From the NCBI GenBank assembly GCA_001800315.1, contig MGVE01000016.1, forward strand, positions 52,444 to 116,443: a stretch of DNA of 64,000 nt, written 5' to 3'. Source of the stretch: Elusimicrobia bacterium RIFOXYA2_FULL_47_53. GTDB lineage: Bacteria; Elusimicrobiota; Endomicrobiia; Endomicrobiales; XYA2-FULL-47-53. A program made the translations under genes and the position numbers. The number at the start of each line of letters is the position of its first letter. The first letter of the stretch is position 1. Below are positions 17,288-26,792 of this stretch, one piece after another. The notes under the pieces were generated by a model. That model searched no databases and was not told where the DNA came from. It saw only the letters and a list, made by a program, of their open reading frames with translations.

Positions 17288-18097
17288 ATGAATATCAAAA
17301 TATTTTTAATACTTGCTATGTTTCCCGCATTTCAATTCGCCGACGAAATCTTGCCTGGCGAAAAAGAATTTCAGTGGCGGCAGGAAACTAACAGCGCTTT
17401 TGGCGTCGGCGAATCTCTGACTTTCAACATCTCGTGGCACTTTATTTATATTGGCTTCGGAACTTTGGAAGTTGAGAGTCTTGTAGATTATAACGGCCGA
17501 AAGGCTTATCATTTATTGAGCAGGGCCGAATCAGCCGCCTGGATTGACAATTTTTACAAAGTGCGCGATATTAATGAGTCGCTGATGGATTTCCAAAGCC
17601 TCTGTACCCTGAACTATTCAAGCCATATCCGCGAGGGCCGCGATAAAAGAGATGAGACAGTAATATATGACCATGAAAACCAAACTTACCGCGTAGTTGA
17701 AACATCTAAAACCGGCACCATACCGCTATGGGTGAATGATGTGCTTTCAGCGCTGTATTATGTTCGCACCAAAGATTTGTCGGTTGGCGCTTCCATTGTA
17801 ATGGACGGACATACCGGCGATAAATCCTGGCCCTTAATTGTGCATGTTATCAAAACGGAAGAAATTGACACCTCCATAGGTAAAGTCAAATGCTGGGTGG
17901 TAGAACCAAAGATAAGGGAAGGGGCCGGAATATTTAAGGCCAAAGGCACTCTTAAGATATGGCTTACCGCCGATGAAAAGAAAATTCCGGTTTATATGAC
18001 TTCAAAAGTTGCTCTCGGCTATGTGGAAGCAAAGCTGGCCAATATGAAGCTGGGAACATATACTGACAGTAAGGAGCCGGCAAATGTTTTGGAATAA
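17288..18097 (+). CDS. DUF3108 family periplasmic protein
   Basis: A 269-residue protein with a signal peptide (IFLILAMFPAFQFADE). The order of features fits DUF3108: FGVGESLTFNISW, then GTLEVES, Y..F..DINESLMD, VLSALYYVRTKDL and a C-terminal IWLTADEKKIPVYM. These proteins are predicted beta-rich envelope proteins of unknown function. I took the ATG at 17288 because AGGA lies eight bases upstream; ATGs at 17264 and 17282 are in frame. Its end overlaps the start of the next kinase by 14 bases, so this envelope gene and the kinase are probably co-transcribed. Confidence 0.85.
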   Translation: MNIKIFLILAMFPAFQFADEILPGEKEFQWRQETNSAFGVGESLTFNISWHFIYIGFGTLEVESLVDYNGRKAYHLLSRAESAAWIDNFYKVRDINESLMDFQSLCTLNYSSHIREGRDKRDETVIYDHENQTYRVVETSKTGTIPLWVNDVLSALYYVRTKDLSVGASIVMDGHTGDKSWPLIVHVIKTEEIDTSIGKVKCWVVEPKIREGAGIFKAKGTLKIWLTADEKKIPVYMTSKVALGYVEAKLANMKLGTYTDSKEPANVLE

Positions 18098-19676
18098 AAA
18101 AGTTACTAAATCTCAGGAATACGCGGAAAGCATCATTAATACTGTCCGCGAACCGCTGATTGTGCTGGATCAGGAGCTGCGAGTAGCCTCGGTCAGCCGC
18201 TCATTTTATAGCGTTTTTAAAGTTAAACCGGAAGAAACCATAGGCCAGCTTATCTATGACCTGGGTAATAAACAGTGGGACATCCCTAAGCTGAGGGAGC
18301 TATTAGAGACCATACTGCCTCAAAAAGCAACCTTTGATAACTATGAGGTTGAACACGATTTTGCGTCCATCGGAAAGCGTATAATGCTTTTAAATGCCAG
18401 GCAGATTAACAGAGGATGGGGAAAAGAACAAATAATTTTGCTGGCTATAGAAGATATTACCGAGCGCCGCGAGATAGAAAACGGCCTTGAAATTTCCCGC
18501 AAAGAACTGGAGAAAACTAAAATAGCGGAAAATGCGGCCCGCGAGTACGCCGAGAGCATAATCAACACTGTGAGCGAGCCGTTAATTGCCTTGGATCAAG
18601 ACCTGAGAGTCGTCTCTGTCAGCCGCTCCTTCTATGTGGTTTTCAAGGTAAACCCGACTGAAACAGTGGGCCAGCTTGTTTATGACCTGGGTAATAAGCA
18701 ATGGGATATCCCAAAGCTGCGTGAGCTGTTAGAAACCATTCTGCCGCAAAAGGCAACTTTTGATAACTACGAGGTTGAGCACGATTTTGCTTCTATCGGC
18801 AAGCGCATAATGCGCCTGAACGCAAGGCAGATTCAGCGAGTCCTGGGTAAAGAAAGTATAATTCTGCTGGCAATAGAAGACATTACCGAACGAAGGGAAA
18901 TTGAGAACGGCCTCAAAAAAGCGCATGAAGAGTTAAACGAGCTCGCCACCGAGCTGAAACGCACGGCCAAGGTAAAATCGGAATTCCTTGCCAATATGTC
19001 GCATGAACTGAGGACACCGCTTAACTCAATTATCGGTTTTTCCGAGGTATTATTTGATGAGACTTTTGGAACAATTAATGAGAAGCAAAAGAAATATGTC
19101 AATAATGTCTTGACAAGCGGGAAGCATCTGCTTCTACTTATAAATCAGATCCTTGATATGGCGAAGGTTGAATCCGGAAAGATGAAACTGTCCTTATCCA
19201 TATTGCCGTTAAAAAACCTGTTGATTGAGATTTCCCTTCTCGTGGCTGATTTAGTTGCCAGGAAAAAGCTGCAAATGGAGCTTGATATAGCCGAAACCAT
19301 GCCTGATATAGAAGCTGACGAGTTAAAGGTAAAAGAGATTCTATATAATCTGCTTTCCAATGCGGTTAAATTCTCTCCGGAGAACGGAAAAATCGGCATA
19401 AAGGCGAAAGTTGCCGGGCCAAATATTGAAATTACTGTCTGGGATACTGGTATAGGGATAGCGGAAGAAAACAAAGAAAAAATATTTGAAGGATTTTTCC
19501 GTGTAGACACGCCCTATTCACGATTAACGGAGGGTACTGGTTTGGGTTTACCGCTCTCTAAAAAGCTGGTTGAACTGCACGGCGGAATGCTTTCCGTAGA
19601 ATCAGAGGGGCTGAATAAAGGCACTTCAGTCAGGTTTACTCTTCCAATTTTGTCCGCTAAGGAGATTGCGGTATGA
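18084..19676 (+). CDS. Histidine kinase with two near-identical PAS domains
   Basis: A 530-residue soluble kinase. Two PAS units (residues about 13-135 and 155-277) are very similar and share the stretch YDLGNKQWDIPKLRELLE. A third copy occurs in the kinase at 20056. The H-box is MSHELRTPLNS (about 309), followed by a HATPase domain with LLSNAVKFSP, DTGIGI and GTGLGLPL. No membrane segment is present. GGAG lies just before the ATG, inside the end of the DUF3108 gene. Its stop overlaps the next receiver gene (ATGA), so kinase and regulator are coupled. Confidence 0.94.
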   Translation: MFWNKKVTKSQEYAESIINTVREPLIVLDQELRVASVSRSFYSVFKVKPEETIGQLIYDLGNKQWDIPKLRELLETILPQKATFDNYEVEHDFASIGKRIMLLNARQINRGWGKEQIILLAIEDITERREIENGLEISRKELEKTKIAENAAREYAESIINTVSEPLIALDQDLRVVSVSRSFYVVFKVNPTETVGQLVYDLGNKQWDIPKLRELLETILPQKATFDNYEVEHDFASIGKRIMRLNARQIQRVLGKESIILLAIEDITERREIENGLKKAHEELNELATELKRTAKVKSEFLANMSHELRTPLNSIIGFSEVLFDETFGTINEKQKKYVNNVLTSGKHLLLLINQILDMAKVESGKMKLSLSILPLKNLLIEISLLVADLVARKKLQMELDIAETMPDIEADELKVKEILYNLLSNAVKFSPENGKIGIKAKVAGPNIEITVWDTGIGIAEENKEKIFEGFFRVDTPYSRLTEGTGLGLPLSKKLVELHGGMLSVESEGLNKGTSVRFTLPILSAKEIAV

Positions 19677-20038
19677 AAATGAGAGCTTTGGTAGTTGATG
19701 ACAACGGGAACAATCTTCTGCTTGAAAAAGACCTTTTAGAAGTAGCCGGTTTTGAAGTATTTAAAGCCGAAAATGCGGCTGCCGGAATTGTAATTGCAAG
19801 AAGGGAAAAACCGGACATCATAATTATGGATGTGCGCCTTCCGGATATGCGAGGCACCCTGGCCGCTCAAATACTCCGCAAAGACATCAACATGCGCGGC
19901 ATACCCATTGTTTTTGTGACCGCTTCCGTGATGTCGGAAGGCCGAAAAGAGATAGATGCCATAACGAACAGCGGGTTTATAGGCAAACCGATAAATACAC
20001 GCACATTTGCAAAGGAAATAATGGCGTTTCTCAGATAA
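19673..20038 (+). CDS. Single-domain response regulator (DivK-like)
   Basis: A 121-residue receiver with VDDNGNN, acceptor Asp in IIIMDVRLPD, switch Thr in FVTASV and Lys in IGKPIN. It has no output domain. Translation is coupled to the upstream kinase by an ATGA overlap. The fold is of the DivK/Spo0F kind that relays phosphate between larger proteins; the hybrid kinase downstream is a likely partner. Confidence 0.9.
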   Translation: MKMRALVVDDNGNNLLLEKDLLEVAGFEVFKAENAAAGIVIARREKPDIIIMDVRLPDMRGTLAAQILRKDINMRGIPIVFVTASVMSEGRKEIDAITNSGFIGKPINTRTFAKEIMAFLR

Positions 20039-20055
20039 GTATTGTGAGGCAAAGT

Positions 20056-22242
20056 ATGCATAATAACATTTTAGTAGTGGATGATGAGCCGCAAAACATT
20101 GAACTCCTTGAGGCCCTTCTGGAGCCGATGGGGCATAAAGTTGTTAAAGCTTCAAATGGAGCGGAGGCCATTGATAAACTTTCGGGTGGACAAATTGATC
20201 TGGTACTGCTTGACATAATTATGCCCGGAATGTCCGGATATGATGTGCTTGATAAAATTCGCGCCAATAACAGGACACGGCGAATTCCGGTAATTATGAT
20301 CACCGCGATTAACGGAACCGACGAAAAGATAAAAGCCATTGAAGCGGGATGTGACGATTTCATAACCAAACCTTTTGATAAGCATGAACTTATTGTCAGA
20401 ATATCTTCTCTTTTGCGAATACAGGCTTTGCATGACGAAGTGGATGCGGCGCTGGAGTATGCCGAAAGTATCATCAATACTATAAGGGAGCCGTTAATTT
20501 CTCTTGATAAAGACTTAAGAGTTGTTAAAGTCAGCCGTTCATTTTACGAAATATTTAAAGTGAAACCCGAAGAAACAGTCGGGCAGCTTATTTATGACCT
20601 TGGAAATAAACAGTGGGATATTCCAAAGCTCAGGGAACTGTTAGAAGATATACTTCCCAGAAAATCGGATTTTGACAATTATGAGGTTGAACACGATTTT
20701 GATACTATCGGCCGGCGCACGATGCTGTTAAACGGCAGGCAAATTGAACGGGGGGCAGGCAAAGAACGGATCATTCTTCTGGCTATTGAGGACATTACAG
20801 AGCGCAAACGGTTTGAGATAGAACTGCGGAAGGCCAAAGAAGCGGCAGAGTCGGCCAGCCGGTCAAAAAGCGCGTTTCTCGCGAATATGTCGCATGAGAT
20901 ACGCACTCCCATGAACGCCATCCTCGGTTTTTCCCAGTTATTGCTGCATGACAAAGATATCACGCTAAAACAGAAACAACATGTTGAAACCATAAACCGG
21001 AGCGGCGAGTTTCTGCTTGCTATCATAAACGATATTCTTGAAATGGCAAAAGCAGAGTCCGGAAAGACAACGCTGAACCGTTCGTCTTTTGACCTATACG
21101 CAATGATTGACGATATTGAAAAAATGCTGCGCCAGCGAGCGGATGCCAAGGGGCTGAGCCTTATAGTTGAGCGGAACGCTGAATTGCCTCGTTTTGTAAC
21201 GGCAGATGAAGCCAAACTCAGACAGATAGTTATTAATCTGCTAAGTAATGCCCTGAAGTTCACCCAGAAAGGTTCGGTAATATTTCGCCTCAATACTCGT
21301 GTTGCTGCTGACCAGGAATTGGAATTGATGGCTGAGGTTGAAGACACGGGGCCCGGGATTGCGCCTCAGGAAATGGAACGGCTTTTTCATCCGTTTGAAC
21401 AGGCGCAGGAGGGAAGATCTTACAGCGCCGGCACGGGATTGGGCCTGGCAATAAGCCGCGATTATGCCCTCTTGATGGGTGGAGATATATCGGTCAAAAG
21501 CGATCTTGGAAAAGGGAGCACTTTTAGCTTTCAAATAGTCCTTAAAAAAGCATTTCAAAGTATCGTGGATGAAAAGTCTCAGCCTCGTATTGTGAAAGGG
21601 CTAAAAACCGGACAACCGCGTTACCGGGTGCTGGTCGCCGACGACAAAGAAGACAACCGTGACTACTTAATTCAATTGCTGAGCCCCGCGGGTTTTGATG
21701 TCCGTCTGGCCGTTGACGGCCAGGACGCTCTAAAACAATTTGAAGAATGGCTGCCGCAAATCATTCTCATGGACCTTCAAATGCCGATTATGGACGGCTA
21801 TGAGGCCATACGCCGCGTAAGGGCGCGCGCCGGCGGCAAAAATATAAAGATCCTCGCGGTGACCGCCAGCATTTTTGGAGATACGATCTATGGTTCCATA
21901 TGGGCCGGAGCAGACGACTTTATTTTAAAACCGTTCAGGGAATCGGAGCTATTTAATAAGATCGGCAGGCTTCTCGGCGCTGAGTATACCTTTGAAGAGG
22001 AAACTTTAACCGTGATAAACGAAATGGATGACATAGAAAAACTGACTCCGGAGGCATTTAAAGGATTGCCTATGGACCTTGTTAATAAACTTCAGGAAGC
22101 CTCAATAAACGGAGATTTTGAACTCCTGAACGAACTTATTTACCGTGTGGAAAGTCAGGATAACCACCTTGGCAAGGTTTTACGGATTCTGTCAGGGAGG
22201 TTTGACACAAAGCGCATAATTGAATTACTGGGGAAAACATGA
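20056..22242 (+). CDS. Hybrid kinase: receiver-PAS-kinase-receiver
   Basis: A 728-residue soluble hybrid. Domain order: receiver (about 1-120; VDDEP, Asp in VLLDIIMPG, Lys in ITKPFD); the same PAS unit as in the previous kinase (about 135-257); H-box MSHEIRTPMNA (about 278); HATPase with LLSNALKFT, DTGPGI and GTGLGLAI; second receiver (about 520-640; VADDKED, Asp in ILMDLQMPIMDG, Lys in ILKPFR). A ~90-residue C-terminal helical tail resembles an HPt-adjacent region, but I see no convincing HPt histidine motif. GAGG lies six bases before the ATG at 20056; an in-frame GTG at 20044 is less likely. Probably one relay with its neighbours. Confidence 0.94.
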   Translation: MHNNILVVDDEPQNIELLEALLEPMGHKVVKASNGAEAIDKLSGGQIDLVLLDIIMPGMSGYDVLDKIRANNRTRRIPVIMITAINGTDEKIKAIEAGCDDFITKPFDKHELIVRISSLLRIQALHDEVDAALEYAESIINTIREPLISLDKDLRVVKVSRSFYEIFKVKPEETVGQLIYDLGNKQWDIPKLRELLEDILPRKSDFDNYEVEHDFDTIGRRTMLLNGRQIERGAGKERIILLAIEDITERKRFEIELRKAKEAAESASRSKSAFLANMSHEIRTPMNAILGFSQLLLHDKDITLKQKQHVETINRSGEFLLAIINDILEMAKAESGKTTLNRSSFDLYAMIDDIEKMLRQRADAKGLSLIVERNAELPRFVTADEAKLRQIVINLLSNALKFTQKGSVIFRLNTRVAADQELELMAEVEDTGPGIAPQEMERLFHPFEQAQEGRSYSAGTGLGLAISRDYALLMGGDISVKSDLGKGSTFSFQIVLKKAFQSIVDEKSQPRIVKGLKTGQPRYRVLVADDKEDNRDYLIQLLSPAGFDVRLAVDGQDALKQFEEWLPQIILMDLQMPIMDGYEAIRRVRARAGGKNIKILAVTASIFGDTIYGSIWAGADDFILKPFRESELFNKIGRLLGAEYTFEEETLTVINEMDDIEKLTPEAFKGLPMDLVNKLQEASINGDFELLNELIYRVESQDNHLGKVLRILSGRFDTKRIIELLGKT

Positions 22243-23345
22243 TTGACAAAATTATCGGAGAACAAAGAATCCCTAATATTCTTGTGGTAGACGACACACC
22301 CGCGAACCTTGAACTGCTCCTGGGCATGTTGAAAGAGCGCCATTACAAGGTCAGAGCCGCCATGAGCGGTGAACTTGCGCTGGAGGCAGCCCGTAATGAT
22401 CAACCCGACCTCATACTTTTAGACATAAATATGCCTGAAATGAACGGCTACGAGGTCTGCAGGCGTTTGAAAGAAGATGAGAAGCTGAAAGATATCCCGG
22501 TTATTTTCTTAAGCGCCCTCAATGAACCCATGGATAAAATAAAAGCCTTCGGCGTAGGCGGAGTGGACTACATAACAAAACCATTTCAATTTGAGGAAGT
22601 CCGGGTGCGAGTGGAAACACATCTGACGCTTAAGTCCGCGAAAGAGTACTTAAATGAGAAAAACCTTTTTCTGGAATATGCCTTCTCCCATTTTGTTTCA
22701 TCTAAAGTCGTAGAAACTATGAAGCAAAAACCAATAAGTGAGTTTTTGAAAATGGAAAGGCGGGAAATAACTGTATTATTTGCCGATTTACGCGGTTTTA
22801 CAACATTGGCAAACGATATAACACCTGAAGAGATACAGGAAACCCTGAACTCTTTTCTTGAAGTCATGGTGTCCTGCATTGAGCAGTCAAACGGAGTGAT
22901 TGATAAATTTCTTGGTGATGGCTTTATGGCCTTGTTTGGAGCGCCATTGTTTCAAAGTGACCACGCGAGGATTGCTCTGGAGACGGCGATATCTATTCAG
23001 CGGTCACATCAAAAATGGATGGATGAACGCTCTGCCGCGAATCTGCCTTTCAGGCCGCTTGGTATTGGTGTTGCCACCGGTGATACTGTTGTCGGGGCCT
23101 ACGGATCGCGAAAACGGATGGAATATTCAGTGCTCGGCAGCGCGGTAAATCTGGCAAGCCGCCTATGCTCAGCGGCCAAAGCGGGGGAAATTCTTACAAT
23201 TGAACACTCTTTGAAAATGGCGGATTTGGTATCTGCCGGCGCTGAAAATGGCCGGGCGGGAATGCTGCTCAAAACTGAGACAAAAGGGAAAGTAGCTTTC
23301 AAAAATATCCCTGTGCCGATTGAAGTGTTTTCAATACTATATTAA
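22239..23345 (+). CDS. Receiver-linked class III adenylate/guanylate cyclase
   Basis: A 368-residue protein: receiver domain (about 8-130; VDDTP, Asp in LILLDINMPE, Lys in ITKPFQ), a short helical linker, then a class III cyclase domain (about 165-365). Both metal-binding Asp residues are visible (LFADLRGFT and KFLGDGFMALFG). The transition-state Asn and Arg are in AVNLASR. The base-selecting position holds Ser (EYSVLGS) instead of Asp, as in class IIIb cyclases, which tend to make cAMP. Phosphorylation of the receiver should set cyclase activity. The ATG overlaps the stop of the preceding hybrid kinase (ATGA). Confidence 0.93.
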   Translation: MIDKIIGEQRIPNILVVDDTPANLELLLGMLKERHYKVRAAMSGELALEAARNDQPDLILLDINMPEMNGYEVCRRLKEDEKLKDIPVIFLSALNEPMDKIKAFGVGGVDYITKPFQFEEVRVRVETHLTLKSAKEYLNEKNLFLEYAFSHFVSSKVVETMKQKPISEFLKMERREITVLFADLRGFTTLANDITPEEIQETLNSFLEVMVSCIEQSNGVIDKFLGDGFMALFGAPLFQSDHARIALETAISIQRSHQKWMDERSAANLPFRPLGIGVATGDTVVGAYGSRKRMEYSVLGSAVNLASRLCSAAKAGEILTIEHSLKMADLVSAGAENGRAGMLLKTETKGKVAFKNIPVPIEVFSILY

Positions 23346-23395
23346 GCGGGCCTTCAAATCACCGGGTTATGCCCGGGATCAATAAGGAGTAAACC

Positions 23396-24742
23396 ATGAA
23401 ACTAAATCCCTTTGCCGGAAAGCTGAACTACAAGTTATTGGCGGTATACCTGGCGCTTTTCCTTGGCGCCGCCGCTCTCGGCGTTGCTATGCTTCTTCAC
23501 ATTTACGGCGACAAGCTTCTCAATGACTATATTAAGGGAAAAGTTGAACGAGCTTTAGCAGGCGCTCATGAGGGCTATTCGCTGGAGTTGGGCGGGCTGA
23601 CTTATTCTTTTGGCGCCAACCGAATGGACGCCAGAACCATAATTCTAAACACATCCGAGCTGACACTTACAATTGACCGAATTTCTTTATCAGGCGTTCG
23701 CTGGCTGCGGCTTATTTGGGGAAATATTGCGCTCTCAGACTTGATGAGTAATGCTAATATTGACGCAACCGGCCTGAATATTAAATTTCCTAAAACGCGA
23801 TACAAAATCCTCTGCGATCACATCTACGCCTCGGCGCCTGACGCGGAACTATTCGCGAAAGGAATTGAGCTCTCGCCCTTTATCAAAGATGAAGAAATAT
23901 TCTCAAAACCCTTTCGTACGACACGGTTTAGCGTGCTTGTTCCTACAGTCACAGTAACCGGGCTTAATTATAAGGGATTGCTTAAGGGAAAATCATTCAA
24001 GGCAAAATCTGTTACTTTGACGACCCCCTCATTTGATGCCTTTGTTAATCGCGATAAACCCGTTGAACCGTTCGTAAAGAGCCCGCTTATGGTGCACGAA
24101 GCCCTGTCAACGATTAACAGGCCGCTGCGGATTGACAGCCTGGGCGTTACGGATGGCAGTATAAAATATTCCGAGCGTGTGGCCGCCGGCGCTAAACCCG
24201 GCATAATAACATTCACTGCGGTGAATATGGATATCAAGGGCATAACAAATCGCGGCGCGCCAAAGGCCGCCATAAAGGTTAGCGCTCAGGGCAAACTTAT
24301 GAACGCAGGGTTGCTCAAAGTTGTTATGGCGATACCCGTAAAACCTAAGGATTTCTCAATGAGCTATTATGGCTCTCTTGAAGCCATGGACCTGACCCGG
24401 TTGAACGCTTTCCTTGTGATAGCGGAACACACGAGGGTTAAGTCAGGAACCGTGCAGGAGTTGACCTATAAAATTGATGTGAACTCAGGGACCGCTTCCG
24501 GAAATGTAATAGCGGTGTATAAGGATTTCAGTATCGGAGTTCTTGATATAAAATCCGGTTCCGAGCACAGCATCTCCTCATTTCTTGCAAACGCGTTCAA
24601 AATATGGAGCACTAGCGACAGGCTCGCATCGGGAATCTTAAAACCCGGCGAAGTGAAATACACTAAACTACGGGATGAAGGCTTTATGCAGTTTGTCTGG
24701 TACGCCCTCCGGAGCGGAGTGCTGGATACCATCAACCGATAA
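23396..24742 (+). CDS. AsmA/DUF748-like membrane-anchored protein
   Basis: A 448-residue protein with one N-terminal membrane segment (about 14-36; LLAVYLALFLGAAALGVAML). The rest is beta-rich and periplasmic, with a repeated theme of short strands and the phrase VTDGSIKYSE, typical of AsmA and DUF748 proteins. This family bridges the inner and outer membranes and is linked to lipid transport. The length is below most AsmA proteins. AAGGAG lies eight bases before the ATG. It follows the cyclase by 50 bases and may belong to the same operon. Family assignment rests on overall pattern and is moderate. Confidence 0.65.
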   Translation: MKLNPFAGKLNYKLLAVYLALFLGAAALGVAMLLHIYGDKLLNDYIKGKVERALAGAHEGYSLELGGLTYSFGANRMDARTIILNTSELTLTIDRISLSGVRWLRLIWGNIALSDLMSNANIDATGLNIKFPKTRYKILCDHIYASAPDAELFAKGIELSPFIKDEEIFSKPFRTTRFSVLVPTVTVTGLNYKGLLKGKSFKAKSVTLTTPSFDAFVNRDKPVEPFVKSPLMVHEALSTINRPLRIDSLGVTDGSIKYSERVAAGAKPGIITFTAVNMDIKGITNRGAPKAAIKVSAQGKLMNAGLLKVVMAIPVKPKDFSMSYYGSLEAMDLTRLNAFLVIAEHTRVKSGTVQELTYKIDVNSGTASGNVIAVYKDFSIGVLDIKSGSEHSISSFLANAFKIWSTSDRLASGILKPGEVKYTKLRDEGFMQFVWYALRSGVLDTINR

Positions 24743-24891
24743 ACCTGATAATAGGCGACGAGAAATCTGTTTTTAATACTGATTTTACAAGGTTTTTTAT
24801 TTGCCTTCAGCGGTAGAAAGATAACAAGCCTTATTACCGCGGTCAGCTTATATTGAGTTATCAAAACAACAAGCTTTAAGGGGATGAAAAC

Positions 24892-26271
24892 ATGAAAATC
24901 TTATTAGTTGATGATGATGTAAGAAATATTGAGCTGCTTGAGGCCTTATTAGAACCGGAAAAATATCAAACTGTATCAGCTGCGTCCGGCGAGTCCGCAT
25001 TGAATATCCTTGAGCAAACCAAAGTTGATATGATACTGCTTGATATAATGCTTCCCGGAATGTCGGGAATTGATGTGCTAAAAAGGATCAGGGCCAATAA
25101 AGCGCTTCAAACTATGCCGATACTTCTGTTAACGGCGTTAACTCAAAAAGAAGATAAAATCGCAGGTCTCGCGGCCGGCGCGGATGATTATATATCTAAA
25201 CCATTTGATAAGGCCGAACTTCTCGCGAGAGTAAAGACTCTCGCCCAGCTGTCTTATCTGCGCAGCCAATTAGCTGAAAAAGAGAAGTTTGAAGGAATAC
25301 TTGAAGCCACAAATGAAGGCATCGTGGTGACAGACCCTCAGTTCGTGCCGGTCACTATAAACAAGACGGGGTGGGAGCTGCTGGAAATTGGCAAAGAGCT
25401 TCCGAAAAACATACTTAAGCATATCAACGAAACATTCCGCTATGGAATCACGATCGCCTCTCTTGAAAAGGAATTTAAAAATTTCGTGCTTAAGCGCCCG
25501 GAGACAAAAGATTACAACCCCTTGTATTTAGCAACGGTTATTCAAAGCATAAAAAATCCGGCAGGGGAAATAGTTCAGTATGTTTTCATTTTCAAAAATA
25601 TAACGAGCGAATATCTGGAGAAAAACCTGAAATACAATTTTCTATCCCTAATTTCTCACAAATTCCGGAGTCCGCTCACGGTAATGTCCGGCTCCGCCGA
25701 TATTTTAATGACTCTTGAAAAAGACCCCGATCATCTTGAATATTTGAAAAAAATACTTAAAAGCCTGCAGGACCTGCAGAATATACTTAACCGCCTGTTC
25801 CGTTTCCTTGAAATGAATATCAGGGATTTCAATGAAACTATTTCACTTGATATTATTGACGAAATAGTCTCAAAACAGGGCGATAAATACGGCTTTTCTT
25901 ATGTATTCAACAAGAACTTTAAGGTTAAAAAAGCAGGTTATTGGCAGATTATGGTAATAGAGGAACTTATTGATAATTCATTCAAATTCTTTACGGGCAG
26001 CCAGCTGCGGATTGATTTGGCGATAGACAATGACACTATGGAGATAACGGATAACGGGGTTGGAATTCCACCGGAAGAAACCACCAATGTTTTTGAGCCG
26101 TTTTACCAGATAGATAAATATTTCACGGGCCAGGTTCCGGGCATGGGGCTTGGCCTTGCCCTGGTAAAAAGGCTGGTGAAACTTCATAACGGAACCATTG
26201 AATTCAAAAGCACCATTAATTCCGGAACCAATATAATAATTAATTTGGAAAAAGGAGAAGGCGCTAATTAA
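24892..26271 (+). CDS. Receiver-PAS histidine kinase
   Basis: A 459-residue soluble protein. The receiver (about 1-120) has VDDDV, Asp in MILLDIMLPG and Lys in ISKPFD. A PAS-like domain follows (about 135-240; ATNEGIVVTDPQ). The H-box is ISHKFRSPLTVM (about 257), with Lys-Phe in place of the usual Glu-Leu/Ile after His. The HATPase domain has EELIDNSFKFF, DNGVGIPPEE and GMGLGLALVK. GGGG lies a few bases before the ATG. The missing Glu after the His is known in some kinases but can lower phosphatase or autokinase activity. A small barrel gene follows 47 bases later. Confidence 0.92.
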   Translation: MKILLVDDDVRNIELLEALLEPEKYQTVSAASGESALNILEQTKVDMILLDIMLPGMSGIDVLKRIRANKALQTMPILLLTALTQKEDKIAGLAAGADDYISKPFDKAELLARVKTLAQLSYLRSQLAEKEKFEGILEATNEGIVVTDPQFVPVTINKTGWELLEIGKELPKNILKHINETFRYGITIASLEKEFKNFVLKRPETKDYNPLYLATVIQSIKNPAGEIVQYVFIFKNITSEYLEKNLKYNFLSLISHKFRSPLTVMSGSADILMTLEKDPDHLEYLKKILKSLQDLQNILNRLFRFLEMNIRDFNETISLDIIDEIVSKQGDKYGFSYVFNKNFKVKKAGYWQIMVIEELIDNSFKFFTGSQLRIDLAIDNDTMEITDNGVGIPPEETTNVFEPFYQIDKYFTGQVPGMGLGLALVKRLVKLHNGTIEFKSTINSGTNIIINLEKGEGAN

Positions 26272-26318
26272 CTCGTATTGGCAAGTGTCTCCATTATTGA
26301 TCACAAAAGGAGGAAAAT

Positions 26319-26792
26319 ATGAAGATTGTATTGTATTGGTTCAAGTGGCTTACTGTTTTAGTGATTGCCTGTGTTAGTATTTCAACTAATGCTTCAGCTG
26401 TTGAGGACAGAAAGTTCGGGTTAGGTTTTGCCGCGGGCGCGCCATCCGGCTTAAATGCTAAAATATGGCTCTCGCATAGGAATGCCTTAGACATTACCTT
26501 CGGCTGGGGCTACTGGAACTATTGGGTAAAAGCTGACTATATTTGGCACGATTGGTCAGTAATTGAGGAAACCGAAGATTTGCGGATTCCTGTATATTAT
26601 GGAATCGGCGGTTTCGCTGGCGGTTTAAAGGAAGAAACCGGCTTCGGCCCGGAAGCAGTCATCGGACTGAATATAATTCTGAATAAATCGCCGTTTGACT
26701 TTTTTGTTGAAGCCGGCCCGGCATTTCAGCTAGTGCGAGCCCCCGGCCTATACATACACGCTTCTTTCGGCGCCCGCTACTTTTTCCAATAA
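26319..26792 (+). CDS. Small outer-membrane barrel-like protein
   Basis: A 157-residue protein with a signal peptide (LTVLVIACVSISTNASA). The mature part is rich in Gly, Trp and Tyr with alternating strands (LGFAAGAPSGLNAKIWL, ITFGWGYWNYWVKADYIW) and ends with an aromatic strand (GARYFFQ). This pattern fits a small beta-barrel or a DUF3996-like envelope protein. A strong AAAGGAGG precedes the ATG. It is the last gene of the accessory envelope block. Confidence 0.75.
   Translation: MKIVLYWFKWLTVLVIACVSISTNASAVEDRKFGLGFAAGAPSGLNAKIWLSHRNALDITFGWGYWNYWVKADYIWHDWSVIEETEDLRIPVYYGIGGFAGGLKEETGFGPEAVIGLNIILNKSPFDFFVEAGPAFQLVRAPGLYIHASFGARYFFQ

Noticed and set aside
20679-21347. Long antisense open frame of 222 codons
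   Set aside because: It is the mirror of the kinase domain at 20056-22242, Ser-rich as expected from codon shadowing, and lacks a ribosome site or family signature.
22015-22242. HPt domain at the end of the hybrid kinase
   Set aside because: The helical tail lacks a convincing phospho-accepting His motif.
24743-24891. Small gene between the AsmA-like protein and the next kinase
   Set aside because: No open frame with a ribosome site; only an AT-rich gap.
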